The translations under genes were made by a program, and so were the position numbers. Shown one piece after another: positions 19,480 through 29,236 of a stretch of 64,000 nt of DNA. The DNA is from Brucella pituitosa (GTDB taxonomy: Bacteria > Pseudomonadota > Alphaproteobacteria > Rhizobiales > Rhizobiaceae), in NCBI RefSeq assembly GCF_003049685.1, contig NZ_PYSY02000001.1:2277501-2341500 (forward strand), in the 5' to 3' direction. Under the pieces are notes generated by a model. The model was not told the origin of the DNA, did no database searches, and saw nothing but the letters and a program-made list of their open reading frames with translations. Within the stretch, counting starts at the first letter, position 1. Every line of letters begins with the position of its first letter.

Positions 19480-20701
19480 TAATAGCCACATATTCTTTCG
19501 TCAGATCGCAGGTCCAGACTGTCGCCTTGCCCTTACCGATCCCCAGATCAACGCGGATCAGAATATCTTCTCCCTGCATATAGGCGGAAGTTGCCTCTTC
19601 GGAATAGGCCGGATCGCGTTCGCCCTGATGCGCGACGCGAATATCGCCGAACCAGATTGCCAGCAGATCGCGATCAGCCGGTTCTCCCGCTTTGCCGACA
19701 GCCATGACGACACGGCCCCAATTGGCGTCTTCGCCGGCAACTGCTGTCTTGACCAGCGGTGAATTGGCAATGGAAAGCGCAATTTTCTTGGCCGAAGCGG
19801 CCGACTTCGCGCCCGTTACTTCAACTTCGACCATCTTGCGTGCGCCTTCACCGTCACGCACGACCTGAAGCGCCAGCGATTTCAGAACGCGTGCCAGCGC
19901 CTTCTTGAATTCGCCGAGGCGCTTGTCGGAAGCATCTGTAATTTCAGGCGCGCCGCGTTCAGCAGCGGAACCCGTCGCAAACAACATCAGCGTGTCAGAT
20001 GTGGATGTATCGCTATCAACCGTGACCGCGTTGAAGGTCGGGCCAACGCCCTTGGAAAGCAGGCTTTGCAGCACATCGGATTTGATCGGTGCATCCGTGA
20101 CGACAAATGAAAGCATGGTTGCCATATCAGGCGCGATCATGCCTGCACCCTTGGCAATGCCATTGATCGTTACCGGAACCTGACCGAGCAGCACCGTTTC
20201 AGTGGCCACTTTCGGATAGGTATCGGTGGTCATGATGGCTTTGGCGGCTTCCGTCCAGAAATCATCGCTGGCCGAGCCTGCCATATCGCTCAAAAGGCCC
20301 GAGAACTTCGACGCATCAAGCGGCTCGCCGATCACACCGGTAGAGGCAAGAAACACATCGGTCGTGTTGCAGCCAACAGCCTTGGCTGCTGCTTCTGCCG
20401 TTGCTTCCGTGGCTGCACGGCCCTTAAGACCGGTAAAGGCATTGGCATTGCCGGAATTAACCACCACTGCGCGTGCCTTGCCATGTGCAAGATTGCGACG
20501 GCAGAAATCAACCGGAGCGGATGGGCAAAGCGAACGGGTGAAAACACCCGCCACTTCTGCAGGTTTGTCAAACACCATTAGCATGACATCCGTGCGGCCC
20601 TTGTACTTGATACCGGCAGCAGCAGTTGCAATACGCACACCGTGAATGAGCGGCATGGACGGATAATGTTTTGGAGCAAGCGGTGATACGGACGCGGACA
20701 T
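19460..20701 (-). CDS. argJ: Bifunctional glutamate N-acetyltransferase / amino-acid acetyltransferase
   Basis: ArgJ recycles the acetyl group from N-acetylornithine to glutamate in arginine synthesis; many members also make N-acetylglutamate from acetyl-CoA. The 413-aa precursor carries the self-cleavage site in [14 protein letters not shown], with Thr195 as the new N-terminal nucleophile after autoproteolysis. Other family blocks are [13 protein letters not shown] and [14 protein letters not shown]. Length is normal. argH for the last step lies at 43.9 kb. Upstream is a palindromic repeat; downstream it overlaps the GNAT gene. Confidence 0.96.
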   Translation of the reverse strand: MSASVSPLAPKHYPSMPLIHGVRIATAAAGIKYKGRTDVMLMVFDKPAEVAGVFTRSLCPSAPVDFCRRNLAHGKARAVVVNSGNANAFTGLKGRAATEATAEAAAKAVGCNTTDVFLASTGVIGEPLDASKFSGLLSDMAGSASDDFWTEAAKAIMTTDTYPKVATETVLLGQVPVTINGIAKGAGMIAPDMATMLSFVVTDAPIKSDVLQSLLSKGVGPTFNAVTVDSDTSTSDTLMLFATGSAAERGAPEITDASDKRLGEFKKALARVLKSLALQVVRDGEGARKMVEVEVTGAKSAASAKKIALSIANSPLVKTAVAGEDANWGRVVMAVGKAGEPADRDLLAIWFGDIRVAHQGERDPAYSEEATSAYMQGEDILIRVDLGIGKGKATVWTCDLTKEYVAINGDYRS

Positions 20702-20776
20702 GAGTGCCTCTGAAGAGCTGCGATTTGATTCTGCCGCATTGGAAATGTTTGCGGCACAAAATCAAGAGATAACTAA

Positions 20777-20823
20777 AGCGAAATCCGAAAAGTGTGGAGC
20801 AGTTTTCGGACAAGATGCGCTCC
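20777..20823. repeat. Palindromic repeat
   Basis: A copy of the family: GCGAAATCCGAAAAGTGTGGAGCAGTTTTCGGACAAGATGCGC. Start and end are mutually complementary. It lies between ppiC-type foldase and argJ, upstream of argJ, followed by an AGAGCATTTCCTCC half-unit. Confidence 0.65.
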
Positions 20824-20888
20824 AAAACAAATGCTTAGAGCATTTCCTCCTATCCGGAGAAAATTGAAGCCGCTCTTAAGTCGCAATG

Positions 20889-20919
20889 AAAAACGCCCCG
20901 GAAATCCGGGGCGTTTTTA
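20889..20919 (-). terminator. Terminator of the foldase gene
   Basis: AAAAACGCCCCGG / CCGGGGCGTTTTT with a short AAAT loop, 14 bases past the stop of the foldase gene. The runs of A and T make it bidirectional in appearance. Confidence 0.88.
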
Positions 20920-20932
20920 ATTCATTCAAGGA

Positions 20933-21901
20933 TTACTGCTGCGGCTGAGCGGCTGGGGCATCGCCCTCATCGCCCTGTGCCTGTGCCGCTGCCGCTTCCT
21001 TCATGGCTTTGTCGACGGCCGGATCCTTATAGTCGATCTTCATGCCGTCGCGCAGCTTCTTGACCATTTCGACATAACGCTCACGCATGATGATCGAACG
21101 AATCTGCTCGGAAACCTGATCGAACGCTGGCGGCTGCTTGGTACGACGATCTTCAAGCTGAATCACGTGGAAGCCAAACTGCGACTGCACAGGTTCCTTG
21201 GTATATTCGCCCGGCTTCAGCGCAAAAGCGGCTTTTTCGAATTCCGGAACCATCTGGCCTTCAGAGAAGTAACCGAGATCGCCACCATTGGCAGCGGTGC
21301 CATCGGTCGAGCTTTCTTTGGCGAGATCTTCAAACTTCGCGCCGCCTTCAAGCTTCTTGATGATTGCTTCAGCTTCTTCCTTGGTCTTCACGAGAATGTG
21401 ACGTGCACGCACTTCGACCTGTGGGGGAATGGCTGCAATTTCCTTGTCGTAACGCGCACGAACATCGGCGTCGGAAATCTTGTCGACAACCGCGTCCTTG
21501 AAATATTCGTTATGGAGCGCGCGTTCACGCAGGAATTCCATACGGCTCTTGAATTCATCGCTCTGGTCGAGCTTTTCCTTCGCAGCTTCATCAGCCATCG
21601 CCTTGATGTCGATGAGGGCTGCGAGAGCGGCCAGACGGCGCTGTTCAGCCGGAAGGCGTGCAAACTGCGGATCCAGATCACCAGCGGCCTGGTCGACCTC
21701 ACCTACGGTGATATCCTTACCGTTTACAGTCGCCAGAACCTTTGCAGGATCTTCGGAAGCGGCAGCAGATGCAGCAGCTTCAACTGGCTTTGGTGCAGCA
21801 TCCTGCGCAAAGGCAACGATGCCCGAAAAACCTGCCAGTGCAACAGACGTGGCAAGAATGGCAAGAGCCTTGCGGTACGGGGCTTTGAGAATGGCTTTCA
21901 T
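20933..21901 (-). CDS. Peptidylprolyl isomerase, parvulin type (exported foldase)
   Basis: A 322-aa periplasmic foldase. The N-terminus is a signal peptide (RKALAILATSVALAGFSGIVAFAQD, cleavage expected after AFA). Then comes a SurA/PrsA-like helical chaperone region (about 55-165) and a parvulin PPIase domain (about 165-260) with VRARHILVKTKEEAEAII and DLGYFSEGQMVPEFEKAAF. A short Ala/Gln-rich tail ends the protein. It would help outer-membrane proteins fold. It is divergent from secA over about 410 bases, placing secretion and folding genes at one control region. It has its own terminator. Confidence 0.92.
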   Translation of the reverse strand: MKAILKAPYRKALAILATSVALAGFSGIVAFAQDAAPKPVEAAASAAASEDPAKVLATVNGKDITVGEVDQAAGDLDPQFARLPAEQRRLAALAALIDIKAMADEAAKEKLDQSDEFKSRMEFLRERALHNEYFKDAVVDKISDADVRARYDKEIAAIPPQVEVRARHILVKTKEEAEAIIKKLEGGAKFEDLAKESSTDGTAANGGDLGYFSEGQMVPEFEKAAFALKPGEYTKEPVQSQFGFHVIQLEDRRTKQPPAFDQVSEQIRSIIMRERYVEMVKKLRDGMKIDYKDPAVDKAMKEAAAAQAQGDEGDAPAAQPQQ

Positions 21902-22311
21902 ATGAGATTCTCTCCTTCGAGACCGCCTACCGGCCCCATGAATGCGGCGGAATTTGGCCCGGGAGGACTGTTGTCCGCGATAAAAGACAGGATTTCCGGC
22001 CTATCGAGCAACGTTGACATCGCTTGAAGCCCCTCTTATCTGTCCTTCGACTTGTCGTCCAGTAAGCGACCGGGAGAATTACGCGAAAAATGCGCCGTAT
22101 CCGGCAGCTTTTAAAGCGCAGTTTTCTTGCATTTGTTTCAATACGCGTGAATAAAGCATTCGACAAAGCATTATCGGTAAAAGTGCAAAGCGCTTTTGTG
22201 TTCGAAAATGCGATAAAACAAAGAGTTAGAGCCTTTCGAGAATTTCGGTGAAATCGAAAAGGGCTTGGCGCCGGAAGCGCTTCCGGCTGAACGGACAGGA
22301 AAGGACCAGGA
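21902..22311. promoter_or_regulatory. Divergent control region of foldase gene and secA
   Basis: About 410 bases without a gene. It holds a diverged palindromic repeat (about 22190-22245, AAAAGTGCAAAGCGCTTTTGTGTTCGAAAATGCG) and an 18-base perfect palindrome just before secA (reported separately). No clear sigma-70 promoter could be singled out. Confidence 0.5.
22270..22287 (+). promoter_or_regulatory. Perfect palindrome in the secA leader
   Basis: GCCGGAAGCGCTTCCGGC is fully self-complementary over 18 bases and ends 24 bases before the secA ATG, just upstream of the AGGAAAGGA ribosome site. As RNA it makes a compact GC-rich hairpin; as DNA it could be an operator. Confidence 0.5.
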
Positions 22312-25032
22312 ATGGTCAGCTTTGGCGGCCTCGCCCGCAAGATATTCGGTTCATCCAACGACCGCCAGGTGAAATCACTGCGGGCCCGTGCGGAACAGAT
22401 TACTGCGCTTGAGAAGAATTACGAAGGGCTTACCAACGAACAGCTTCAGGCGAAGACTGCGGAATTCCGTGCAGCTCTCGCGGAAGGCAAGAAGCTCGAC
22501 GCATTGCTGCCGGACGCTTTTGCGACGGCGCGTGAAGCCGCCAAACGCGTGCTTGGCATGCGTCCTTTCGACGTACAGCTGATCGGCGGCATGGTGCTGC
22601 ATGAACGCGGTATTGCTGAAATGCGTACCGGTGAAGGCAAGACGCTGATGGCGACCCTGCCTGTCTACCTCAACGCGCTTGAAGGCAAGGGCGTACATGT
22701 GGTGACGGTCAATGATTACCTCGCCAGCCGCGACGCCGAAACCATGGGCAAGCTTTATAACTTCCTCGGTCTGACCGTAGGCGTCATCAAGCACGGCCTC
22801 GATGATAATGAGCGTCAGGCAGCTTATGCCTGTGACATTACCTATGCCACCAACAACGAACTCGGCTTCGATTATCTGCGTGATAATATGAAATACGAGC
22901 GTGGCCAGATGGTTCAGCGCGGCCACAACTACGCCATCGTCGACGAAGTGGATTCGATCCTCATCGACGAAGCGCGCACGCCACTGATCATTTCCGGTCC
23001 GCTTGAAGACCGCTCTGATTTCTACAACCTCATCGACACCTTCATTCCAGCACTTGAGCCGGAAGATTTCGAAATCGACGAGAAGCAGAAGACGGCGATC
23101 TTCACCGAAGTCGGCACCGAAAAGGTTGAGCAGCTTCTCGACGCTGCAGGACATCTGAAAGGCGAAAGCCTTTACGACATCGAAAATGTCGCAATCGTCC
23201 ATCACCTGAACAACGCGCTGCGGGCACATAAACTGTTCCAGCGCGACAAGGATTACATCGTCCGTAACGACGAAATCGTCATCATCGACGAATTCACCGG
23301 CCGCATGATGCCGGGCCGCCGCTATTCGGAAGGCCTCCATCAGGCACTGGAAGCCAAGGAAAAGGTTACGATCCAGCCTGAAAACCAGACGCTGGCTTCG
23401 ATCACCTTCCAGAATTATTTCCGCATGTACACCAAGCTCTCCGGCATGACCGGTACGGCTGCGACAGAAGCGGAAGAATTCGGCAATATTTACGGTCTGG
23501 AAGTTCTCGAAATCCCGACCAACTTGCCGGTCAAGCGTCTCGACGAAGATGATGAAGTCTATCGTACGGTCGAAGAGAAATACAAAGCTATCGTGCGCGA
23601 TATTCAGGCTTCGCACGAAAAAGGCCAGCCGGTCCTCGTCGGTACGACATCGATTGAAAAATCGGAACAGCTTGCAGAGCGTCTGCGCAAGGAAGGCATC
23701 AAGGGCTTCCAGGTTCTTAACGCCCGTTACCACGAGCAGGAAGCTTTCATTATCGCGCAGGCCGGTGTGCCCGGTGCTGTGACCATCGCCACCAACATGG
23801 CTGGTCGCGGTACGGATATTCAGCTCGGCGGCAACCTTGAAATGCGCGTGCGTGAGGAACTTTCAGATGTGCCTGAAGGCCCGGAGCGCGACGCAAAAAT
23901 CGTCGAAATCAAGGCTGACATCGCAAAGCTGAAAGAAAAGGCGCTCGCTGCCGGTGGTCTTTACGTTCTTGCCACTGAACGTCACGAGAGCCGCCGCATC
24001 GACAACCAGCTGCGCGGACGTTCTGGTCGTCAGGGCGATCCGGGCCGTTCGAAATTCTTCCTGTCGCTTCAGGACGACCTGATGCGCATCTTCGGCTCCG
24101 ACCGTATGGACGGCATGCTGCAGAAACTCGGCCTGAAAGAAGACGAAGCCATCGTCCACCCATGGATCAACAAGGCGCTTGAAAAGGCGCAGACCAAGGT
24201 TGAAGCACGCAACTTCGAAATTCGTAAGAACCTGCTCAAATACGACGACGTTATGAACGATCAGCGCAAGGTGATCTTCGAGCAGCGCCTTGAAATAATG
24301 GACGAAGAAGACCTGACCGAGACAGTGAACGAGATGCGCCACGAGGTCATCGAAGACATGGTCAGGCTGCGTATTCCGAAAGATGCCTACGCTGAAAAGT
24401 GGGAAATTGCCGCCCTCAAGGACGACATTCTCACGAAGCTCAACCTCGCCTTGCCTGTCGATGAATGGGCCAAGGAAGAAGGCATCGCTGAGGAAGAGTT
24501 TGAAGCTCGCATTAAGGAAGCCGCCGACAAGGCTGCTGCTGAGAAGGCAGAACGCTTCGGTCCGCAGATCATGACTTACATCGAGAAGTCGGTGATCATG
24601 CAGTCGCTCGACAATCTGTGGCGCGAACACCTCGTCAATCTCGACCATCTGCGCTCGGTCGTCGGTTTCCGTGGTTATGCTCAGCGCGATCCGCTCAACG
24701 AGTACAAGACCGAAGGCTTCGAACTGTTTCAGGCCCTGCTCGCAAACCTGCGTGAAGTAGTTATCACCCAGCTGATGCGCGTCGAAATCGTCCGTGAAGC
24801 GCCTCCTGAACCGGAACTTCCGCCAATGACCGGTGTTCATATCGACGGCACCACCGGCGAAAACGACTTTGACGAAAATGCATGGGCCGAACATCAGCAG
24901 GATGAACGCATCATCCCGGCTGGAGAACGTGACCCTGCGGATCCGACGACATGGGGCAAGGTTAGCCGTAATGAATCCTGCCCTTGCGGATCAGGCAAGA
25001 AATATAAGCATTGCCACGGAGCGTTTGATTAA
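22312..25032 (+). CDS. secA: Preprotein translocase ATPase SecA
   Basis: SecA is the motor that drives unfolded preproteins through SecYEG. The 906-aa protein has the DEAD motor domain with Walker A MRTGEGKT (near 105) and Walker [16 protein letters not shown] (about 208-222), the preprotein cross-linking domain, NBD2 with [12 protein letters not shown], the helical wing and scaffold, and the C-terminal SEC-C zinc motif [14 protein letters not shown] that binds SecB and phospholipid. It ends normally. The ribosome site is AGGAAAGGACC. A single gene, divergent from the foldase gene, followed by palindromic repeats. Confidence 0.98.
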   Translation: MVSFGGLARKIFGSSNDRQVKSLRARAEQITALEKNYEGLTNEQLQAKTAEFRAALAEGKKLDALLPDAFATAREAAKRVLGMRPFDVQLIGGMVLHERGIAEMRTGEGKTLMATLPVYLNALEGKGVHVVTVNDYLASRDAETMGKLYNFLGLTVGVIKHGLDDNERQAAYACDITYATNNELGFDYLRDNMKYERGQMVQRGHNYAIVDEVDSILIDEARTPLIISGPLEDRSDFYNLIDTFIPALEPEDFEIDEKQKTAIFTEVGTEKVEQLLDAAGHLKGESLYDIENVAIVHHLNNALRAHKLFQRDKDYIVRNDEIVIIDEFTGRMMPGRRYSEGLHQALEAKEKVTIQPENQTLASITFQNYFRMYTKLSGMTGTAATEAEEFGNIYGLEVLEIPTNLPVKRLDEDDEVYRTVEEKYKAIVRDIQASHEKGQPVLVGTTSIEKSEQLAERLRKEGIKGFQVLNARYHEQEAFIIAQAGVPGAVTIATNMAGRGTDIQLGGNLEMRVREELSDVPEGPERDAKIVEIKADIAKLKEKALAAGGLYVLATERHESRRIDNQLRGRSGRQGDPGRSKFFLSLQDDLMRIFGSDRMDGMLQKLGLKEDEAIVHPWINKALEKAQTKVEARNFEIRKNLLKYDDVMNDQRKVIFEQRLEIMDEEDLTETVNEMRHEVIEDMVRLRIPKDAYAEKWEIAALKDDILTKLNLALPVDEWAKEEGIAEEEFEARIKEAADKAAAEKAERFGPQIMTYIEKSVIMQSLDNLWREHLVNLDHLRSVVGFRGYAQRDPLNEYKTEGFELFQALLANLREVVITQLMRVEIVREAPPEPELPPMTGVHIDGTTGENDFDENAWAEHQQDERIIPAGERDPADPTTWGKVSRNESCPCGSGKKYKHCHGAFD

Positions 25033-25109
25033 GCGCATCCCGAAAAGTGCGAAGCGGTTTTCGGAGAAGATGCGCGAAAACGAATAACTGGAGCGCATCC
25101 CGAAAAGTG
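25033..25109. repeat. Palindromic repeat, one full and one half copy
   Basis: A clean full copy at 25033-25075 (GCGCATCCCGAAAAGTGCG, AAGCGGTTTTCGGA, GAAGATGCGC), then a half copy GAGCGCATCCCGAAAAGTG at 25091-25109. The first begins on the base after the secA stop codon. Confidence 0.8.
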
Positions 25110-25306
25110 TTATCAGATACCGAACCCTGGCGCGAAATCGCTGGGGTTTTTCTTCATAAGTATAGCGCTTCAGCTTACAGAGCTTGAAAGGGCAAAGCGA
25201 TACATCACAAATGCGCAAAGAAGACAGCTGGTCACTGCGCACCGTAATTTCAGTAATCTCTTAAAAACTGATATATTCAGAAAGTAATTACCATCTCTTT
25301 CAATTT

Positions 25307-25342
25307 GGCTTCGCTTTGACAGCGAAGGTTTTTTCTTTTTAC
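25307..25342 (+). terminator. Rho-independent terminator
   Basis: Arms CTTCGCT / AGCGAAG with loop TTGAC, followed by GTTTTTTCTTTTT on the plus strand. It is 270 bases past secA and before the flippase gene, so it ends any read-through from secA. The other bases of 25110-25436 hold nothing recognised beyond AT-rich text likely to contain the flippase promoter. Confidence 0.65.
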
Positions 25343-25436
25343 CTTTGTAAAGAACTACCATCTAATAATCAGCCATCGCAAAACCGGCACAGTGTCGGAT
25401 GCTTATAAAAGATGATCCTCAAGAAGATCAGCAGAA

Positions 25437-26921
25437 GTGCGGAACCTTAAACATAGGGGCCGTAACAAACAGGGTTGGCAACGAGTGGGTTTTTCGGCAG
25501 CGAAAGCAGCGAGCCAGTTTTTACCTGGCAAGATCGCAGCCAAACTTCGTCCTGTGACGGAGCGGATGGATGCTGTCCTGATGGGAGAAGGCCCACAGGC
25601 AAGTGCCCAGCGTTCGTCGCTGCTGGCCTTTTCTGTACGTGCGGCGAGCGCTGCCATAGCTCTGCTCTCGCAAGTTATCCTCGCCCGCTGGATGGGTGAG
25701 TTCCAGTACGGCATTTTCGTGCTCGTCTGGCTCTCCATGATCATTATCGGTGATCTTGCCTGTTTCGGGCTGCACACCACCATCATCCGATATGTGCCGG
25801 AATATATTCAGCACAACCTGCTTAATCCGCTGCGTGGTATTCTTTATACTGGTCGGCTTTTCGCGCTTGGATCAGCCACCGTAATCGCCCTGCTGGGAGC
25901 CGTGCTGCTGGTACTTCTGAAAGACCACATAGCGAGCTATTACCTCATTCCGTTCATTCTCGGCTTCATCTGCCTGCCAATGATTACGCTTGGCAATATG
26001 CTCGACGGCATTGCCCGGTCGCGTACATGGATCATGATGGCACTGACGCCGAGCTATATCATCCGCCCGCTCCTCGTTCTCATTTTCATGGTCGCAGCTC
26101 ACGTCGCAGGATTGCCTTCTACTGCTACGACTGCACTTGCTGTTTCCATTGCTGCCACATGGGCAACGACGGTCGGGCAATTGCTGACCCTTGATCGGTC
26201 GCTGGCAAAGGATATTCCGTCCGGGCCAAAGGAAATCCATCTGGCGACCTGGATGAAAGTTGCTCTGCCGATTTTCTTTGTCGAAGGGTTTTTCTTCCTT
26301 CTGATCAATGTCGATGTGCTGATGGTTGGCCACCTCATGGACCCACAGCATGTGGCAATCTATTTCGTGACAACCAAAATCATGGCACTGGCGCATTTCG
26401 TCTATTTCGCCGTCAAGGCAAGCGTTGCACAACGCTATTCCGATCTGTTGCACAGCGGCGATCGTGCCGAATTTGCAAATTTTGCAGAAGCATCGACCCG
26501 TTGGACCTTCTGGCCAACATTGTTTCTCGGAGTTGTCATTCTCGCCATGGGCTATCCCCTGTTGATGCTCTTTGGCAGCGTCTTCACACAGGGCTATCCG
26601 CTTCTGTTCATTCTGATTATCGGTGTGATTGCACGCGCAAGCGTCGGACCTGCCGAAAGCCTGCTCAACATGTCTGGAAAGCAGAATATCTGCGCCCTGC
26701 TCTATGCAGTCACGCTGGCCGTTAACGTCGCGCTTAATCTTCTTCTCATTCCACGCTTTGGCCTGATGGGAGCGGCTTTCTCGACAGCCATTTCGATGCT
26801 GCTTGAGGCCGTTCTGCTTTCGACCGCCGTGCACCGCACCATGCAGATCACGATGTTTATTCTTATTCCTGAAAAGCGCACCCGAGACGCCCGCAGCAAT
26901 AGCTCTGAGGAGACCTTGTAA
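25437..26921 (+). CDS. Polysaccharide flippase-like membrane protein (MATE/Wzx fold)
   Basis: A 494-aa protein with about 12-14 hydrophobic segments of the polysaccharide biosynthesis/Wzx-MurJ type. The first helix pair reads LLAFSVRAASAAIALLSQVILARWMGEFQYG, the normal opening of such flippases, preceded by about 55 polar residues. The C-terminal repeat NVALNLLLIPRFGLMGAAFSTAIS is also typical. Such proteins move lipid-linked sugars across the inner membrane. It starts with GTG at the longest frame; ATG at 25566 or 25581 would give a more usual N-terminus. It overlaps the next gene (TAATG). No glycosyltransferases are adjacent, so its substrate must be made elsewhere. Confidence 0.85.
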   Translation: MRNLKHRGRNKQGWQRVGFSAAKAASQFLPGKIAAKLRPVTERMDAVLMGEGPQASAQRSSLLAFSVRAASAAIALLSQVILARWMGEFQYGIFVLVWLSMIIIGDLACFGLHTTIIRYVPEYIQHNLLNPLRGILYTGRLFALGSATVIALLGAVLLVLLKDHIASYYLIPFILGFICLPMITLGNMLDGIARSRTWIMMALTPSYIIRPLLVLIFMVAAHVAGLPSTATTALAVSIAATWATTVGQLLTLDRSLAKDIPSGPKEIHLATWMKVALPIFFVEGFFFLLINVDVLMVGHLMDPQHVAIYFVTTKIMALAHFVYFAVKASVAQRYSDLLHSGDRAEFANFAEASTRWTFWPTLFLGVVILAMGYPLLMLFGSVFTQGYPLLFILIIGVIARASVGPAESLLNMSGKQNICALLYAVTLAVNVALNLLLIPRFGLMGAAFSTAISMLLEAVLLSTAVHRTMQITMFILIPEKRTRDARSNSSEETL

Positions 26922-28219
26922 TGGCCGCGAAACCTTTGCTTGAAGAATCCGCAGGCGGACACACAGCCCGCATCATTTCGCAATTATCCGAAAGCCTGCC
27001 AGCCCTGGATGCGACCAAGCGGCTGGAGGAAAGCCTGAACAGCCGCGATATTCCACGCAAGTTTGCGATCTACGGCGCATCAGCTGGTTTTGAGCTGCGT
27101 GACGAGCTTGACCACCTGAGCAACCGTACGATTGAGCCGAACATCTTTTTCAACGCGCGTTTTCTGGCACCTGCCATGCCACGTCTGGAAGACCGCGAAG
27201 TGCGTTTCATGGTCATGCGTGATGAAAACGAAGTTCGTAGCCGGCTGCGTTTTGTCATGCCCTATACGATCGAGCGCCCTGGATTACCGCTTTCCGCACC
27301 CGTTATCCGTGCCTGGGCAACGCCTTTTGGTCCGCAGGGCACGCCGCTTATCGACCATGATGATCCGGTCGGTGTCCTGGAAGACCTGTTCGATATTCTG
27401 GCACGCGATCATATCAAAATGCCGGAAGTCCTCGTGCTTCCTGAAATGCGAGCCAATGGTGCAGTCGCAAAACTGATCCGTTCGGTCGCGGTCGGTCGAC
27501 AATTACCCATCGTTTCAATTGAGCAGAAACAGCGTCCGTTCCTCGAAAGCAATCAGGATGGCGAAACCTACATCAAACAGGCTATTGGCGCGCATCATCG
27601 TCGCGATTATAGCCGCCTGTGGCGCCGCCTTGCCGAAAAAGGCGAATTCGTGCACCGCATTGCAAGGACGCCGGATGAAGTCCGCCACGCATTCGAACAT
27701 TTCCTGACATTGGAAGCCAGTGGCTGGAAAGGCCGACGCGGAACCGCCATGGCAGTTGACCGGTTTCGGGCAGCCTTTGCCCGCGAAGCCGTCAACAATC
27801 TTGCCGAACGCGACTGCGTTCGCATCCACACATTGGAACTTGCTGGGGAACTCGCTGGCCGTGTGGTTGCCATCCTGATTGTATTCACAGTCTCAGGCGA
27901 AGCGTGGACCTGGAAAACCGCCTATGATGAAACGCTTCAGGCCTATTCGCCGGGTACGCTGTTAATGATCGAGGTGGTCAAAAATCACCTTGAGGATACC
28001 AACATCACACGTACAGATAGTTGCGCCGTGCCGGATCATCCCGTGATGTCCCGCTTGTTTAAAGAGCGTGAAACCATTGAAACTCTGGTGATTGGTCTTC
28101 ATCCGGGTGCCGACAAGAATGTTCGACAGGCAGCATCGCAGATCCACCTCTATCAGCGCACCCGCAATCTGACGCGTATCATCCGAAATCGAATCCGCAA
28201 CTTTACCGAGCGCAAATAA
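26921..28219 (+). CDS. CelD/BcsL-like GNAT acetyltransferase
   Basis: A 432-aa soluble protein of the Acetyltransf_6 (CelD/FemAB-like) group. The GNAT fold is in the C-terminal half (about 235-385), with FLTLEASGWKGRRGTAM, the strand GRVVAILIVFTVSGEAWTWKTAYDE and YSPGTLLMIEVVKNHLE; this wording is characteristic of CelD-like proteins linked to exopolysaccharide loci. A basic tail RTRNLTRIIRNRIRNF follows. Its ATG overlaps the flippase stop, so the pair is translationally coupled. A role in acylating an exported polysaccharide or lipid is inference from the family and partner. Confidence 0.82.
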   Translation: MAAKPLLEESAGGHTARIISQLSESLPALDATKRLEESLNSRDIPRKFAIYGASAGFELRDELDHLSNRTIEPNIFFNARFLAPAMPRLEDREVRFMVMRDENEVRSRLRFVMPYTIERPGLPLSAPVIRAWATPFGPQGTPLIDHDDPVGVLEDLFDILARDHIKMPEVLVLPEMRANGAVAKLIRSVAVGRQLPIVSIEQKQRPFLESNQDGETYIKQAIGAHHRRDYSRLWRRLAEKGEFVHRIARTPDEVRHAFEHFLTLEASGWKGRRGTAMAVDRFRAAFAREAVNNLAERDCVRIHTLELAGELAGRVVAILIVFTVSGEAWTWKTAYDETLQAYSPGTLLMIEVVKNHLEDTNITRTDSCAVPDHPVMSRLFKERETIETLVIGLHPGADKNVRQAASQIHLYQRTRNLTRIIRNRIRNFTERK

Positions 28220-28448
28220 CAGGAAATCAAGACAAAAGAAAAAAGACGCGATTACTTGAGATAACATGAATCTGTGCTATCATTGCTTCTGGGAGAGCGC
28301 CTGAAATTAGAAAATTGCAGGCGAAAAATGAGGGTCTGATTTGCTTGGCATTGGGTTTTACTCAATTGAGATCAAGTAAATGAATAATAACGACCTTCTT
28401 TCGCCGCTCACAAACACCAAAGCGCCTCCCTTGGGAAGGAGATGCGCT

Positions 28449-28553
28449 ATGTTTGAATATCTCACTTATCTGAAAACCCTCGACCTGATTGTGCTTGGCT
28501 TTATCGCCTTTCTGGTCTGCTGGAATATTGTCGAGTACAATCTGCGCCGCTGA
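28449..28553 (+). CDS. Small membrane protein, 34 aa (57 aa from an upstream start)
   Basis: A short open frame encodes MFEYLTYLKTLDLIVLGFIA, then FLVCWNIVEYNLRR. One hydrophobic helix of about 18 residues (LDLIVLGFIAFLVCWNIV) is followed by a charged end. AAGGAG sits seven bases before the ATG, an ideal site. An in-frame ATG at 28380 would add 23 polar residues (MNNNDLLSPLTNTKAPPLGR) but has a weak ribosome site and an in-frame stop directly before it. It is on the same strand as the flippase pair, 230 bases behind. Function unknown. Confidence 0.6.
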   Translation: MFEYLTYLKTLDLIVLGFIAFLVCWNIVEYNLRR

Positions 28554-28556
28554 GGC

Positions 28557-28760
28557 TAAAGCATGTCGCGCTCAAATGGTTTCATTTAGCGTTAGCGAAT
28601 ATGCCGCAATTAAAGGAATCTGGAGCGAGCCCATGGCTGCGATTAAGCGCGACACGCTCCAGAGAGTATCCGACCTAGCTGACTGAGATCTGCGCTCTAA
28701 GATCTGGTTGGTATGCGGTTTGTCTGATCCCGCTTAAGCGTTCTACACTTTTCGGGAGGG
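28557..28760. repeat. Degenerate repeat cluster
   Basis: Text resembling other repeat units: AAAGCATGTCGCGCTCAAATGG with a distant complement GCGCGACACGCTCCAGA at 28647-28663, then CGCTTAAGCGTTCTACACTTTTCGGGAGG, a diverged inverted copy of the AAAAGTG unit. No gene is seen in 28554-29050. Confidence 0.45.
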
Positions 28761-28834
28761 GTGAACGTGTATTTTATAAGATCATAACCTTGTTGATCCC
28801 GATGTCACTCAGTTCGGATTTTACTCTACAACCT

Positions 28835-28932
28835 CAGCCCAAAATCGGAATCGATTTTTGGAAAGCACGATGTGTAGATTAAATAAATTAGAGCATGCTT
28901 TGCGCGCCCAGGAGGGCGCACGATGCTCTGAG
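28835..28932. repeat. Modular palindromic repeat, long form
   Basis: Module one is AAAATCGGAATCGATTTTTGGAAAGCACGATG, module two is AGAGCATGCTTTGCGCGCCC to GGGCGCACGATGCTCT. The same two modules in the same order occur at 39829-39938, and module two alone at 43064-43109. Confidence 0.7.
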
Positions 28933-29051
28933 CGGCTTTAAAAAGGCCTTTTGGACAGGTAATTTAAGCGTTTTGTTCAAGCCATATCGTCTGTCTCACT
29001 GACTTCGCGGCTCAACCTGAAAGTATAATCGGTCAAGCCGCTTGAGGGCGA

Positions 29052-29080
29052 TTGACCTTGTTTCGTTTAGCCGGTATATC
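29052..29080 (+). promoter_or_regulatory. Sigma-70 type promoter of tRNA-Leu
   Basis: TTGACC and TATATC with a 17-base spacer, followed by a GC-rich discriminator CCTCCCCGCTG as in stringently controlled stable-RNA promoters. The tRNA begins about 50 bases downstream. Confidence 0.55.
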
Positions 29081-29131
29081 CCTCCCCGCTGTCCGTCTTT
29101 GGACCATATCAGACTGCATTGGCAGTTATGT

Positions 29132-29216
29132 GCGGGTGTGGTGGAACTGGTAGACGCGCCGGACTCAAAATCCGGTTCCGAAAGGAGTGTCGGTTCGATT
29201 CCGACCACCCGCACCA
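29132..29216 (+). tRNA. tRNA-Leu (anticodon CAA)
   Basis: An 85-base class II tRNA. Acceptor arms GCGGGTG / CACCCGC pair fully, the anticodon stem CCGGA / TCCGG encloses CTCAAAA giving anticodon CAA (reads UUG), a long variable arm follows as in leucine tRNAs, and the T-loop is GGTTCGATTCC. The CCA end is encoded. No integrase or duplicated 3' end was seen nearby, so it is not visibly used as an integration site. Confidence 0.97.
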
Positions 29217-29236
29217 TTTATCCCACCACCCGTTAT

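Noticed and set aside
22375..23733. 452-codon minus-strand frame opposite secA
   Set aside because: Antisense shadow of a highly conserved gene, composition not protein-like.
29132..29216. Integration site (att) at tRNA-Leu
   Set aside because: No duplicated tRNA end and no integrase gene were seen on either side.
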